From CAYJGN01 sp964369635 (GTDB taxonomy: Bacteria; Bacillota; Clostridia; Oscillospirales; Ruminococcaceae): a DNA stretch of 56,662 nucleotides. Where the stretch lies: assembly GCA_964369635.1 (NCBI GenBank), contig CAYJGN010000006.1:1-56662 (forward strand), in the 5' to 3' direction. Position 1 is the stretch's first letter. Every line of letters begins with the position of its first letter. Positions 8,052 to 17,944 of this stretch are shown here, piece after piece. Under the pieces are notes generated by a model, which saw only the letters and a list, made by a program, of their open reading frames with translations, made no database searches and was not told the DNA's origin. Both the position numbers and the translations under genes were made by a program.

Positions 8052-8603
8052 ATGGGATTATATGATGTTTATGAGGCAAAGATGGGGAGAAGAATAGCTT
8101 CTCTTGAAAATGAGTTTGGCGCTGTTCGTGCAGGACGTGCAAGTCCAACTATTCTCGATAAGGTAAATGTCGATTATTATGGTGCACCAACTCCAATTAA
8201 TCAGCTTGCGGCAGTTTCAGTTGCAGAAGCTCGCATACTTGTTATAACCCCTTGGGATAAAGCCGCTCTCGACCTTGTTTATAAGGCTATTTTAGCGTCT
8301 GATATTGGGATAAACCCAACCAATGACGGCAACTGCATAAGACTTGTTTTCCCACAGCTGACAGAAGAGCGCAGAAAAGAGCTTGTAAAAGAGATTCATA
8401 AAATAGCAGAAGGCAGTAAAGTTCAGATAAGAAATGTTCGCCGTGATGCTATTGACGACTTTAAAAAGCAGAAAAAGAATAACGAGATAACTGAAGATGA
8501 TCTAAAAGATGCAGAAACTGCTATACAAAAACTAACTGATAAGTTTATTAAAACAGTTGATGAAATTCTTGCAAAGAAAGAAAAAGAGGTCATGGAGATT
8601 TAG
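8052..8603 (+). CDS. frr: Ribosome recycling factor
   Basis: This is a 183-residue tRNA-mimicking factor that splits post-termination ribosomes together with EF-G. Signatures are EFGAVRAGRASPTILDKVNV near residues 20-40, and PQLTEERRKELVKEIHK near residues 108-125. Length is standard for the family. It begins 5 bases after pyrH, and its GGAG site overlaps the pyrH stop. Confidence 0.98.
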   Translation: MGLYDVYEAKMGRRIASLENEFGAVRAGRASPTILDKVNVDYYGAPTPINQLAAVSVAEARILVITPWDKAALDLVYKAILASDIGINPTNDGNCIRLVFPQLTEERRKELVKEIHKIAEGSKVQIRNVRRDAIDDFKKQKKNNEITEDDLKDAETAIQKLTDKFIKTVDEILAKKEKEVMEI

Positions 8604-8604
8604 T

Positions 8605-9339
8605 ATGCCGAAAATCTTTGGGAAGAATAAAAGGGACGGAAACTTTTCCGTTCCTTTGCATTTAGCAATAATAATGGATGGTAACGGTAGATGGGCAAAG
8701 AAACGAGGTCTTCCAAGAACTGCGGGACATAAGCAGGGAGCGGAAGTTTTTAAGAAGGTCTGTCGTTATTTAAACAGCATAGGGGTTTCATATCTCACCG
8801 TCTATGCTTTTTCAACCGAGAACTGGAAACGACCAAGACAAGAGGTCGATACCATTATGGGAATACTTAAAGAATATTTAAAAGATGCAAAGAGGCATAA
8901 AGAAGAAAATATGCGCACATTATTTATAGGAGATAGAGATGCGCTTACCCCTGAAATAAGAGAGCTTATGCGAGAGGCTGAAGAGGGATCTGCCGATGCG
9001 ACGGGACTTACAATAAATATTGCGATAAACTATGGCGGCAGAGCGGAAATCGCAAATGCGACAAAAGCTATTGCGAAAAAGGTGCAGAGTGGTGAGATTT
9101 CACCTGAGGATATATCTGAGCAGATGCTAAATGAGCATCTATATACCAGCAATATGCCAGACCCTGAGATAATCTTGCGTACAGGCGGCGAGATGAGAAG
9201 TTCAAATTTTTTGCTTTGGCAGTCGGCTTATAGCGAATATATTATAACAAATACCCTCTGGCCTGATATTAAAGAAGCAGATATAAAAGCAGCTATAGAT
9301 ACTTTTAATAATAGAAACAGAAGATTTGGTGGAGTTTGA
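8605..9339 (+). CDS. uppS: Undecaprenyl diphosphate synthase (cis-prenyltransferase)
   Basis: This 244-residue enzyme condenses isopentenyl units onto farnesyl diphosphate to make the C55 carrier lipid for cell-wall glycans. It shows IIMDGNGRWAKKRGLPRTAG with the catalytic Asp near residue 26, YAFSTENWKRP near 75-85, and the C-terminal LRTGGEMRSSNFLLWQSAYS. The start at 8605 follows a GGAG site; the frame is open further upstream inside frr but lacks a binding site. The usual motif has GGE.R.SNF, which matches. Confidence 0.97.
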   Translation: MPKIFGKNKRDGNFSVPLHLAIIMDGNGRWAKKRGLPRTAGHKQGAEVFKKVCRYLNSIGVSYLTVYAFSTENWKRPRQEVDTIMGILKEYLKDAKRHKEENMRTLFIGDRDALTPEIRELMREAEEGSADATGLTINIAINYGGRAEIANATKAIAKKVQSGEISPEDISEQMLNEHLYTSNMPDPEIILRTGGEMRSSNFLLWQSAYSEYIITNTLWPDIKEADIKAAIDTFNNRNRRFGGV

Positions 9340-10160
9340 TGAAACTGAAACAGAGATTTTTAACAGCGGGAATACTACTTGCAATTTTCATTCCAATTGC
9401 TTTATTTTGGCGTACAATAGTTTTTGAGATAATAATAGGGGCTATGGCCTTTTTGATTGTTGCAGAAATCATGACTGCAGTAAAACTAAATAGACCGCGC
9501 CCAATTTTTCATACTTTTCTTGTATATAGCGTTTTGACGATATTTATTCAAAATAATTTGATACTATTATTTATAACATATCTTCTCGCTATGATAACGC
9601 TTATCTACTGCGTTGTTTTCCATGCAAAGCAACAGGTGAAATTAGTTCTTTTTGGGGCATTTATGACCATTGCGGTAACTATGTCGCTAAAATCATTGCT
9701 GTTACTTCGTGATGTTTCATCGGGGCACTTTTTCATACATTTCCTACTTGCGACAGGCGGTGGATTTGTCTGTGATTCGTTTGCCTTCTTCTCAGGCTCG
9801 CTATTTGGAAAAACGAAACTAAGTCCTATAATTAGCCCGAAAAAAACGGTCGAGGGGCTTGTCGGTGGAATTCTTGCAACGATATTTTTCTTTATAGTTT
9901 TTGTCTTTGTCTACAGCAAACTATACCCAGAGGTAACGGTGAATTATCCTCTAACGGCTCTCTTAGCGGTGGTGCTATCAACGCTTGGAACTTTTGGCGA
10001 CCTTTTTGCCTCAGTTATTAAGAGGCAGAATAACATAAAGGATTTTTCAAATATTTTAGCGGGACACGGCGGATTTTACGATAGATTTGATAGCATTATG
10101 TTCACAGCTCCTGCAATGTATATCTTCACGGCGGTTATTGGTAAAGTTATAATAGTTTAA
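9339..10160 (+). CDS. cdsA: Phosphatidate cytidylyltransferase
   Basis: This 273-residue polytopic membrane enzyme makes CDP-diacylglycerol from phosphatidate and CTP, the branch point of phospholipid synthesis. About eight hydrophobic segments are visible. The family signature SLFGKTKLSPIISPKKTVEG lies near residues 150-170, and the C-terminal catalytic block GHGGFYDRFDS near 240-250. The start ATG overlaps the uppS stop as TGATG, with GGAG just upstream, so translation is coupled. Confidence 0.95.
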   Translation: MKLKQRFLTAGILLAIFIPIALFWRTIVFEIIIGAMAFLIVAEIMTAVKLNRPRPIFHTFLVYSVLTIFIQNNLILLFITYLLAMITLIYCVVFHAKQQVKLVLFGAFMTIAVTMSLKSLLLLRDVSSGHFFIHFLLATGGGFVCDSFAFFSGSLFGKTKLSPIISPKKTVEGLVGGILATIFFFIVFVFVYSKLYPEVTVNYPLTALLAVVLSTLGTFGDLFASVIKRQNNIKDFSNILAGHGGFYDRFDSIMFTAPAMYIFTAVIGKVIIV

Positions 10161-10169
10161 GGGATTTAT

Positions 10170-11327
10170 ATGAAAAGTGTGGTTATATCAGGTTCAACAG
10201 GCTCGATAGGCGTTCAGGGAATAGATGTCTGCAAAAAATGTGGGTTTCGGGTTTTGGCGCTCTCGGCAAATAAAAACTATAAGCTTCTTGCAAAACAGGC
10301 GAGAGAGCTTGGAGTTGAGAGAGTTTGCATAACAGATGAGAGCTATTATAGCGATTTGAAAATCCTATTATCAGATACTAATATAGAGGTTTTAGGTGGA
10401 GAGCAAGCGCTCTGCCTGATGATAGCGAAAACAAAGGCAGATGTGCTTTTAAATGCAATTGTCGGTATTTCAGGCCTTGCACCAACAGTAGCTGCTATAA
10501 AAAGTAAAAAAGATGTTGCCCTTGCAAATAAAGAAACGCTTGTTGCCGCGGGTGAATATGTTATGGCACTTGCAAGAGAGTTTGGCGTTTCAGTTTTGCC
10601 AGTTGACAGCGAGCACAGTGCTATTTTTCAGTCTTTAGTCGGTTGTGCTGATTTAAAAGAAATAAAAAAGTTAATAATAACTGCGAGTGGTGGACCATTT
10701 TTTGGCAAAAGCCGAGAAGAGCTTGCGAATGTTACCCTCTCAGATGCCCTAAAGCACCCAAATTGGGTTATGGGTCAGAAAATCACCATTGACAGCGCTA
10801 CGCTTATGAATAAAGGTCTTGAGTTTATCGAGGCTGTTTTCCTCTTTTCTGTAGACCCAAAAAACATCGAGATAGTTGTCCACCGCGAGAGCGTTATCCA
10901 TTCGCTTGTTGAGTTTGTCGATAACTCTGTTATAGCTCAGCTCGGTGTTCCAAATATGGAAATACNNNNNNNNNNGGAAATACCTATTCAATATGCTCTC
11001 ACCTATCCAAATAGATATGAGAGCAACGCAAAGCAGCTAAGCCTTACCGACTATGGAAGTCTAACCTTCTATAAACCCGATTTTGATAGCTTTAAAGCGC
11101 CGACTGCGGCAATAGAAGCTATAAAAGAGGGCGGTCTGAAACCGGCAATAGTAAACGGTGCTAATGAAAAGGCAGTTGAGCTATTTTTAGCTGGAAAAAT
11201 TTCTTTTCTCGATATTGAACGGCTAATATTAAAGTCGCTTGAACTTGCGGGCGGCAGCTACAATAGCATAGATGATGTCTATGCTGCAGATAGGTTGGCG
11301 CGGGAGTTCGTTTTAAACCAAATTTAG
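10170..11327 (+). CDS. dxr: 1-deoxy-D-xylulose 5-phosphate reductoisomerase (contains an assembly gap)
   Basis: This enzyme performs the second step of the DXP isoprenoid pathway, converting DXP to 2-C-methylerythritol 4-phosphate with NADPH. Visible motifs are GSTGSIGVQGIDV (NADPH binding) at the N-terminus, ALANKETLVAAGE, the metal and substrate loop PVDSEHSAIFQSL, and TASGGPFF. Ten Ns fall inside the gene at 10966-10975 between two copies of GGAAATAC. Removing 18 bases leaves the frame intact and gives VPNMEIPIQYALTYPNR, the expected family sequence. The corrected protein is about 379 residues. Confidence 0.96.
   Translation: MKSVVISGSTGSIGVQGIDVCKKCGFRVLALSANKNYKLLAKQARELGVERVCITDESYYSDLKILLSDTNIEVLGGEQALCLMIAKTKADVLLNAIVGISGLAPTVAAIKSKKDVALANKETLVAAGEYVMALAREFGVSVLPVDSEHSAIFQSLVGCADLKEIKKLIITASGGPFFGKSREELANVTLSDALKHPNWVMGQKITIDSATLMNKGLEFIEAVFLFSVDPKNIEIVVHRESVIHSLVEFVDNSVIAQLGVPNMEIXXXXEIPIQYALTYPNRYESNAKQLSLTDYGSLTFYKPDFDSFKAPTAAIEAIKEGGLKPAIVNGANEKAVELFLAGKISFLDIERLILKSLELAGGSYNSIDDVYAADRLAREFVLNQI
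10966..10975. other. Assembly gap (10 Ns) inside dxr
   Basis: GGAAATAC is present at 10958-10965 and again at 10976-10983. Merging the copies restores an uninterrupted dxr with no residues missing, so this is an unmerged contig overlap. Confidence 0.9.
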
Positions 11328-11340
11328 GAGGTCGATTTAA

Positions 11341-12414
11341 ATAGATACGATTATAACAATACTTTTAACCCTTTTTGTCTTTGGACTTATAATAACAATA
11401 CATGAGCTTGGGCATCTTGTTGCGGCAAAGCTTTGCAATATATATGTTATAGAGTTTGCAATAGGATTTGGGCCAAAGCTCTTCTCTATACAAGGTAAAG
11501 AGACCAAATATAGCCTGCGCCTTGTGCCTTTTGGTGGATTTTGCGCCATGCTTGGAGAGGAAAACAAAGACGACGATGAAAATCCTTTTGAGGATTATTC
11601 TCATATACCGGAGGATAGGCGTTTTAGTAAGAAAAAGGTCTGGCAGAGGATGATTGTTATCCTTGCAGGCTCTTTTATGAATATTATTCTTGGAATAGTT
11701 GCAATTTCGGCGGTTATGGGACTTATGCCTTATTATGTAAGTACAACTGTTGCCGAGTTTAACGAAAATGCAACGACAAGTAGTTATGGTTTGCAGGTAA
11801 ACGATGAAATTTTAGCTATAGATGGCTATGGTGTTTTAACCTATAATGACTTAAACTACGGTATTCTTCGTGACCGCGATGGAGTTGTTGATATAACAGT
11901 TGATCGTGACGGCGAGAGGGTGGTTGTTGAAGATGTTAAGTTTAATGTAACCGAAGTTGAAGGAAGTCCGGTTCCGGCTGTTGATATAGACTTTAAAGTT
12001 TATGCAGTTGAGAAAACTGTCGGTGAGTTTTTTGAGCAGGTTTATAGAAATACCGTCTCAACAGCGAAATCTATCTGGTTCTCGCTATATGATATGATAA
12101 CAGGCAGATGGGGGATAAATCAGCTCTCAGGCCCTGTTGGAACAGCGGAAATAATAGGTGAATCAGCGAAAGTTGGTCTTGATGCGTTCCTCTATATGAT
12201 AGCACTTATAACGATAAATCTAGGAATATTTAATCTTCTGCCGATACCTGGTCTTGATGGAGGAAAGTTTATCTTCCTTATCTATGAGGCGATTTTTAGA
12301 AAACCAGTTAAACCAAAATACGAAACTGCGGTGACCATTGTCGGGTTTGCCCTTCTTATAGCACTTATGGTTTTTGTTTTATTTAATGATATAGTGCGGC
12401 TGATAGCAGGTTAA
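11341..12414 (+). CDS. rseP: RseP-type site-2 intramembrane metalloprotease (apparent ATA start)
   Basis: This is a 357-residue polytopic M50 protease that cuts membrane-embedded regulators. The zinc motif HELGH lies near residues 21-25, a PDZ domain occupies roughly 130-210, and the second metal ligand is in LLPIPGLDGGK near 300. The HELGH segment is upstream of the first in-frame ATG, GTG or TTG, so translation must start earlier. An AGGAGG at 11326-11331, an in-frame TAA at 11338-11340 and the family N-terminus place the start at ATA 11341. A base-call error (ATG read as ATA) is the alternative. Position between dxr and ispG is the usual one. Confidence 0.92.
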   Translation: MDTIITILLTLFVFGLIITIHELGHLVAAKLCNIYVIEFAIGFGPKLFSIQGKETKYSLRLVPFGGFCAMLGEENKDDDENPFEDYSHIPEDRRFSKKKVWQRMIVILAGSFMNIILGIVAISAVMGLMPYYVSTTVAEFNENATTSSYGLQVNDEILAIDGYGVLTYNDLNYGILRDRDGVVDITVDRDGERVVVEDVKFNVTEVEGSPVPAVDIDFKVYAVEKTVGEFFEQVYRNTVSTAKSIWFSLYDMITGRWGINQLSGPVGTAEIIGESAKVGLDAFLYMIALITINLGIFNLLPIPGLDGGKFIFLIYEAIFRKPVKPKYETAVTIVGFALLIALMVFVLFNDIVRLIAG

Positions 12415-12418
12415 GATT

Positions 12419-13471
12419 ATGAAAAAAGCAAGAGAAATTAAAATTGGTAGTGTTAAAATCGGTGGCGATAATCCTATTGCCATTCAGTCGATGCTTTCAG
12501 TTAAAAGCAGCGATATTAAAGGAAATGTTAAACAGGCGGTAGCGCTCGAGGCGGCTGGCTGTGAGATTGTCCGCTTTGCTCTACCATCTATTGGCGACTG
12601 CGCTTTAATAAAAGAGATAAAAAAAGAAGTTTCAATACCGCTTGTTGCAGATATACATTTTGATTACAAAATTGCCCTTGAAGCGATAGCGCAGGGGATA
12701 GATAAAATCAGGCTAAATCCCGGTAATATTGGGGATATAAGCCGAGTTCGAGAAGTTGTTTCGGCATGCAAATCTGCAAAAATACCTATAAGAATTGGTG
12801 TTAATGGTGGAAGTTTAGAGCGAGATATTTTAGAAGAGTTTGGACACCCAACAGCTGAGGCGCTTGTTAAAAGTGCTATGCGTCATGTTGAAATACTGCA
12901 AAATGAGCAGTTTCATGATATAGCTGTTTCTATAAAAACTTCGGATGTTAAAACAATGATAGAAGCTTACCGGCTAATGCGCGAAACTGCTGATTATCCT
13001 CTTCACTTAGGTGTTACCGAAGCAGGTACCGAGAGGATGGGGCTTATAAAATCTGCCATTGGTATAGGCTCGCTTTTAGCTGATGGTATTGGTGAGACTA
13101 TAAGAGTTTCATTAACGGCAGACCCAGTGCTTGAGATAGCGGCGGCTAAAGATATTTTAAAGGCTCTCGAGATTAGAAGTTTTGGGCCAACTATGATTTC
13201 ATGTCCTACCTGCGGCAGAACTGAGATAGGCCTTGTAGACCTTGCAAACAGAGTTGAGAAGCGGCTGTGTGAGTATGAGGGAAATTTTAAAGTTGCCGTT
13301 ATGGGATGCTTTGTTAATGGCCCTGGTGAGGCTCGGGAAGCGGACTATGGAATAGCTGGCGGACGTGGTGTTGGAGTCATTTTCAAAAAAGGAGAGGTAG
13401 TTTTGAAGGTTGCGGAGGATAGTCTCATCGATGCTCTTTTCGCTCTGATAGACGAGGATACTCGGGGGTAG
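12419..13471 (+). CDS. ispG: 4-hydroxy-3-methylbut-2-en-1-yl diphosphate synthase
   Basis: This 350-residue iron-sulfur enzyme converts methylerythritol cyclodiphosphate to HMBPP, the penultimate DXP-pathway step. Family motifs include NPIAIQSML near residue 20, the TIM-barrel LVADIHFDYKIAL, and IRLNPGNIG. The [4Fe-4S] cysteines are in SCPTCGR near 263-268 and MGCFVNGPGEA near 298-308. The short form without an inserted domain is normal for Firmicutes. It starts 4 bases after rseP. Confidence 0.97.
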   Translation: MKKAREIKIGSVKIGGDNPIAIQSMLSVKSSDIKGNVKQAVALEAAGCEIVRFALPSIGDCALIKEIKKEVSIPLVADIHFDYKIALEAIAQGIDKIRLNPGNIGDISRVREVVSACKSAKIPIRIGVNGGSLERDILEEFGHPTAEALVKSAMRHVEILQNEQFHDIAVSIKTSDVKTMIEAYRLMRETADYPLHLGVTEAGTERMGLIKSAIGIGSLLADGIGETIRVSLTADPVLEIAAAKDILKALEIRSFGPTMISCPTCGRTEIGLVDLANRVEKRLCEYEGNFKVAVMGCFVNGPGEAREADYGIAGGRGVGVIFKKGEVVLKVAEDSLIDALFALIDEDTRG

Positions 13472-13477
13472 ATTTAA

Positions 13478-16400
13478 TTGGCAAAGTTTAAGGATATATT
13501 TAAAAATATTAGCGCTTCGAAAGAAATCCAAAATTCAGAAGTCGAGCGCATTGAGTCGAATGAAGACCGCACTTTTATGGCGGTCTTAATTTGTTCGGAC
13601 GATATGATTGAGATTGACGATATAAAAATAGCAGAGGGTGAAATAAAGAAAAAGTACCCGATTTCAAAGGTTGAAATAATGCCGAAGTTTAGCTTTGTTC
13701 CAACCGAGAAGGAAATAAAAAAATTATCGAGTTATCTATCAGCAGAGGAGCCGCTTATTCGTGCAGCTCTTGCGGAGAGCGAGTTTTCTCTATCTGAGAA
13801 TAAACTTTCGATATCTCTTTTTACAGGAGCGTTAACTTCGCTATCTTTAACAGATTTTGAGAATAAGTTTTTAAAACTCGTGAAATCTACTTTTAATATA
13901 CCACTGCAGATTGAATTTATCGGTACTATAAATGATACGCCGCAAGAAGAGGATATTTCCCTTCCGAAATTGACAAAAGAAATGGTCATGCAAAGAAGAG
14001 CATCAAGTGGCAAGAAAACTAAAAGTGCTGCAAAATTTGCTTTTGACATAGAAGGGCTTCCGTTCCTGCCCGATAGCTGCTCTATGATAAAGGGACGAGC
14101 TATAAAAACAAAACCAATACCTCTCTCGGAAATAAGCTTTGATAGCGGTTTTACTTCAGTTTGGGGCAAGGTGTTCTCTATTGATGAGCGAGAGGCAAGG
14201 GGAGGATATTTAAATATCTTCTCTATTGCTATAACCGATAATACAAGCTCTATAATGCTAAAGTCGATAGGGAAAAAAGAAGAGATAAACTATGACGGTT
14301 TAAAAACCATTAAAATAGGCGATGCCATTTTGGTATCAGGTGAAGTTGCCTTTGATAATTTCGATAAGGATTTAATTATCTATCCTCGAAATATAGCAAA
14401 AATTTCAGTTGAGAAAAGAGAGGATAACGCACCAGAAAAACGAATAGAGCTACATACGCATACTAATATGTCAACGATGGATGGTATCTGCGATGTTAAG
14501 AGTATTATTAATCGCGCTGTTGAGTATGGGCATGATGCAATAGCAATAACCGACCATGGGGTAATCCAAGCCTTTCCCGATGCTATGTATGCAGCTGCTG
14601 CCGCAAAAAAGAAAAATGAAAACTTCAAGGTTATCTATGGTGTTGAGTGCAATTTAGCGGACGATTCAGAATCTGCTGTTGTTGGAGATATTAATGGTAG
14701 CTTTGATGTTGAGACTATTGTTTTCGATATCGAGACAACAGGACTTAGCGCGAAATTTGAGCGGATGACTGAAATTGGTGCTGTGAAGATTATAAATGGT
14801 GAGATAGTTGATACCTTTCAAACGTTTGTAAATCCAGGCAAGCCAATTCCCGCTCATATAACAAAACTTACAGGTATTACCGATAATGATGTTTTGGGTG
14901 CGCCAGATGAGATTGAGGCGGTTAAAAGCTTTTTTGAGTTTTGTGGAAATTCAAAGCTTCTTATAGCTCATAATGCGCCATTTGATATTTCTTTTATCGA
15001 AGCTACCTGTCACAGAGGGGAGATACCTTTTGATTTTTCATCTATTGATACGGTAAGGATTGCGCAATTTCTTTATAAGGGAATGAAAAACCATAGGCTA
15101 AATACCGTTGCAAAAAGGCTTAATCTCGGAGCGTTTAACCATCATAGAGCTTCAGATGACGCTGGGGTTTTAGCGAAGATTTACCTTATTATGCTCGAAA
15201 CTGCAAAAAAAGAATACGAGACTGATAACTTTGAGAAACTTCGAGTTCTGCTCTCAAATAAAGATACAAAAAGGCTATCAAGATACCATGCAACTCTGCT
15301 TGCAAAGGACGAGGTAGGGCTTAAAAATCTATACAAACTTATAACTAAATCACATATAGACTACTATTATGGTGAGCCGAGAATACCGCGCAGCGAGATA
15401 ATTGCTCACAGAGAAGGTCTTTTAATCGGAACTGCCTGCAACCGCAGTGAAATATATAGGGCAGTTATGGCGGATAAGGATGATGAGGAGCTTTTAAAGA
15501 TTGCCTCTTTCTACGACTATCTCGAAATCCAACCCGACTCAAACAATTATTCACTTGTTTTAAGTGAGAATGTTCCGACAGCTGATATGCTAAAAGAGAT
15601 AAACAAAAAAATAATTGAAATAGGGAAAAAACAAAATAAACCTGTTGTTGCGACAGGTGATGTTCATTATCTCGATGCAGATGAAGGTATATACAGAAAT
15701 ATTCTACTTGCAGGTCAGCCGGGCAAAAAAGAAACCGACCGCGGGGTGCTATATTTTAAAACAACAGATGAAATGCTCTCTGATTTCTCATATCTTGGTG
15801 AGGATGTTGCAAGAGAGGTTGTTATAGAAAATCCGAAAAAAGTTGCCGATATGATTAAAGATGGGCTTCTCGTTATCCCCAAAGGACTTTACACCCCGAA
15901 AATCGAAGGTGCAGAGGAAGATTTGCGTCAAATTTGCTATGAAAAAGCAAAGAGTATATATGGTGAAGAGCTTCCGAAAATTGTTTTGGAGCGGCTTGAC
16001 AGAGAGCTTGACTGTATTATTCAAAATGGATTTGCGGTAATGTATATCATAGCGCAAAAGCTTGTTTATCGCTCAGAGCAAGATGGATACTATGTTGGAA
16101 GTAGGGGCTCTGTTGGGTCTTCTTTTGCAGCAAGTATGGCGGGGATTTCAGAGGTAAATCCATTGCAGCCGCATTATGTCTGCCCGAGTTGCAAAAAGAG
16201 CGAGTTTTTTACCGAGGGTGAATATGGCTCGGGCTTTGATATGCCTGATAAAAACTGCAATTTCTGCGGCACGCCGCTTCTAAAAGATGGACATAACATT
16301 CCATTTGAAACCTTCCTTGGTTTCGATGGTGATAAAGCACCCGATATAGACCTTAATTTCTCAGGCGAATACCAGAGCCGCGCTCATAAATATACCGAAG

Positions 16401-17764
16401 AGCTTTTTGGATCTGAGTATGTCTTTAAAGCGGGGACAATTTCAACTGTTAAGGATAAAACAGCTTATGGATATGTTAAAAAGTATCTCGAAGCAGAGGG
16501 TCTTAATGTTCGAAAAATTGAGGAAAACAGGCTAACTATCGGATGTACAGGTATAAAAAGGACGACCGGTCAGCATCCTGGAGGTATGGTTGTTATCCCA
16601 AGGGAATATGATGTTCATGATTTCACCCCTGTTCAGCGCCCTGCTGATGATAAGGATAGCGATGTTAAAACAACCCATTTCGATATTAAATCAATCCACG
16701 ATACTATACTAAAACTCGATATACTTGGGCACGACGTTCCAACTATGTACAAATATCTTGAGGATTTGAGCGGAATATCGGTGCTATCAACCTCTATGAG
16801 CGATGAGCGAGTTATGAGCTTGTTCACCTCACCAAAAGAACTTGGAGTTTCTGAAAAAGCTATATATAGCAAAACAGGAACGCTCGGTATACCCGAGATG
16901 GGAACGGATTTTGTCCGTGAGATGCTTATTGAATGTCAGCCTCGGAATTTCTCCGATTTGTTGCAGATATCAGGCCTCTCGCACGGAACAAACGTATGGC
17001 TTGGAAATGCGCAAGAGCTTATAAAGAATAAAACCTGCACCATCTCTGAAGTTATTGGAACGAGGGATAGCATAATGACCTATCTTATGCTCAAAGGCCT
17101 TACCGCATCAGACTCGTTTAACATCATGGAGAGGGTTCGTAAAAAGACTGGTGTTTTAACTGAGAATGACATTAAGCTTATGCAGGAGCATAATGTCCCT
17201 GAATGGTATATTGATAGCTGTAACAAGATAGAGTATATGTTCCCATTAGCGCATGCTGCAGCATATGTTACAGGAGCTGTTCGTCTTGCTTGGTTTAAGC
17301 TCTACCGACCGATTGAGTTTTACACGACATATTTCACTGTGCGCGGTGAGGATTTCGATGCAGAGACGGTTATGGGTGGAAAAGATGCTGTTAAAGCGAA
17401 AATTGCAGAGCTTGTCTCGAAAGGGCTTGATAGAAAAGCTAAGGAAGATGAGATTTTAAATATCCTCTATATCGTAAATGAGGCGATGGAGAGAGGGGTT
17501 CAGTTTTTGGGCGTTGACCTTGAGTGGAGCGATGCAATACGATACAATATTGAGGATGGGAAAATAAGACTGCCATTTATATCATTTAAAGGGCTTGGAG
17601 AGAGTGCGGCTTATAGCTTAAAGGAAACGGCTAACAAAAAAGAATACCTCTCTGTTGAAGAGCTTCGAATTCAGAGTGGCGTTTCAAAGACTGTTATTGA
17701 AATGCTAACAAATAGCGGTGCGCTCGGAGACATTCCAACAACTACCCAGATTTCTCTATTTTAG
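13478..17764 (+). CDS. polC: DNA polymerase III PolC-type alpha subunit
   Basis: This is the 1428-residue replicative polymerase of low-GC Gram-positives, normal in length. Domains in order are an N-terminal region, an OB fold (about residues 210-300), a PHP domain opening with ELHTHTNMSTMDG (about 325), a 3'-5' proofreading exonuclease with FDIETTGL inserted at about 414, and the rest of PHP. These are followed by a zinc-binding CPSC/CNFC segment (about 898-930) and the catalytic palm with PDIDLNFSGEYQ near 953. The start is TTG 13478 with GGGGG upstream; no better start precedes it. It ends the pyrH-polC run. No terminator was recognised right after it. Confidence 0.97.
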   Translation: MAKFKDIFKNISASKEIQNSEVERIESNEDRTFMAVLICSDDMIEIDDIKIAEGEIKKKYPISKVEIMPKFSFVPTEKEIKKLSSYLSAEEPLIRAALAESEFSLSENKLSISLFTGALTSLSLTDFENKFLKLVKSTFNIPLQIEFIGTINDTPQEEDISLPKLTKEMVMQRRASSGKKTKSAAKFAFDIEGLPFLPDSCSMIKGRAIKTKPIPLSEISFDSGFTSVWGKVFSIDEREARGGYLNIFSIAITDNTSSIMLKSIGKKEEINYDGLKTIKIGDAILVSGEVAFDNFDKDLIIYPRNIAKISVEKREDNAPEKRIELHTHTNMSTMDGICDVKSIINRAVEYGHDAIAITDHGVIQAFPDAMYAAAAAKKKNENFKVIYGVECNLADDSESAVVGDINGSFDVETIVFDIETTGLSAKFERMTEIGAVKIINGEIVDTFQTFVNPGKPIPAHITKLTGITDNDVLGAPDEIEAVKSFFEFCGNSKLLIAHNAPFDISFIEATCHRGEIPFDFSSIDTVRIAQFLYKGMKNHRLNTVAKRLNLGAFNHHRASDDAGVLAKIYLIMLETAKKEYETDNFEKLRVLLSNKDTKRLSRYHATLLAKDEVGLKNLYKLITKSHIDYYYGEPRIPRSEIIAHREGLLIGTACNRSEIYRAVMADKDDEELLKIASFYDYLEIQPDSNNYSLVLSENVPTADMLKEINKKIIEIGKKQNKPVVATGDVHYLDADEGIYRNILLAGQPGKKETDRGVLYFKTTDEMLSDFSYLGEDVAREVVIENPKKVADMIKDGLLVIPKGLYTPKIEGAEEDLRQICYEKAKSIYGEELPKIVLERLDRELDCIIQNGFAVMYIIAQKLVYRSEQDGYYVGSRGSVGSSFAASMAGISEVNPLQPHYVCPSCKKSEFFTEGEYGSGFDMPDKNCNFCGTPLLKDGHNIPFETFLGFDGDKAPDIDLNFSGEYQSRAHKYTEELFGSEYVFKAGTISTVKDKTAYGYVKKYLEAEGLNVRKIEENRLTIGCTGIKRTTGQHPGGMVVIPREYDVHDFTPVQRPADDKDSDVKTTHFDIKSIHDTILKLDILGHDVPTMYKYLEDLSGISVLSTSMSDERVMSLFTSPKELGVSEKAIYSKTGTLGIPEMGTDFVREMLIECQPRNFSDLLQISGLSHGTNVWLGNAQELIKNKTCTISEVIGTRDSIMTYLMLKGLTASDSFNIMERVRKKTGVLTENDIKLMQEHNVPEWYIDSCNKIEYMFPLAHAAAYVTGAVRLAWFKLYRPIEFYTTYFTVRGEDFDAETVMGGKDAVKAKIAELVSKGLDRKAKEDEILNILYIVNEAMERGVQFLGVDLEWSDAIRYNIEDGKIRLPFISFKGLGESAAYSLKETANKKEYLSVEELRIQSGVSKTVIEMLTNSGALGDIPTTTQISLF

Positions 17765-17944
17765 GGAGAGTGTTTGTTTTTTATTACGCCGCTCTTTGAG
17801 ATATGAGTTACGCGTACCGCCCGATTACCGCTATTATTTGTGGTATGCCCCTTTCAAGATGCATCGAGTAAGTTGCACGAAATATAGGAATTATCACTTA
17901 TCAGCAAAAGCGAAGCTGTGATTATTTAGATAACGAGGTATTAT

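Noticed and set aside
17765..17944. Small gene between polC and the MBL hydrolase
   Set aside because: A 67-codon frame overlapping the polC end has unlikely composition and no binding site; no RNA motif was recognised either.
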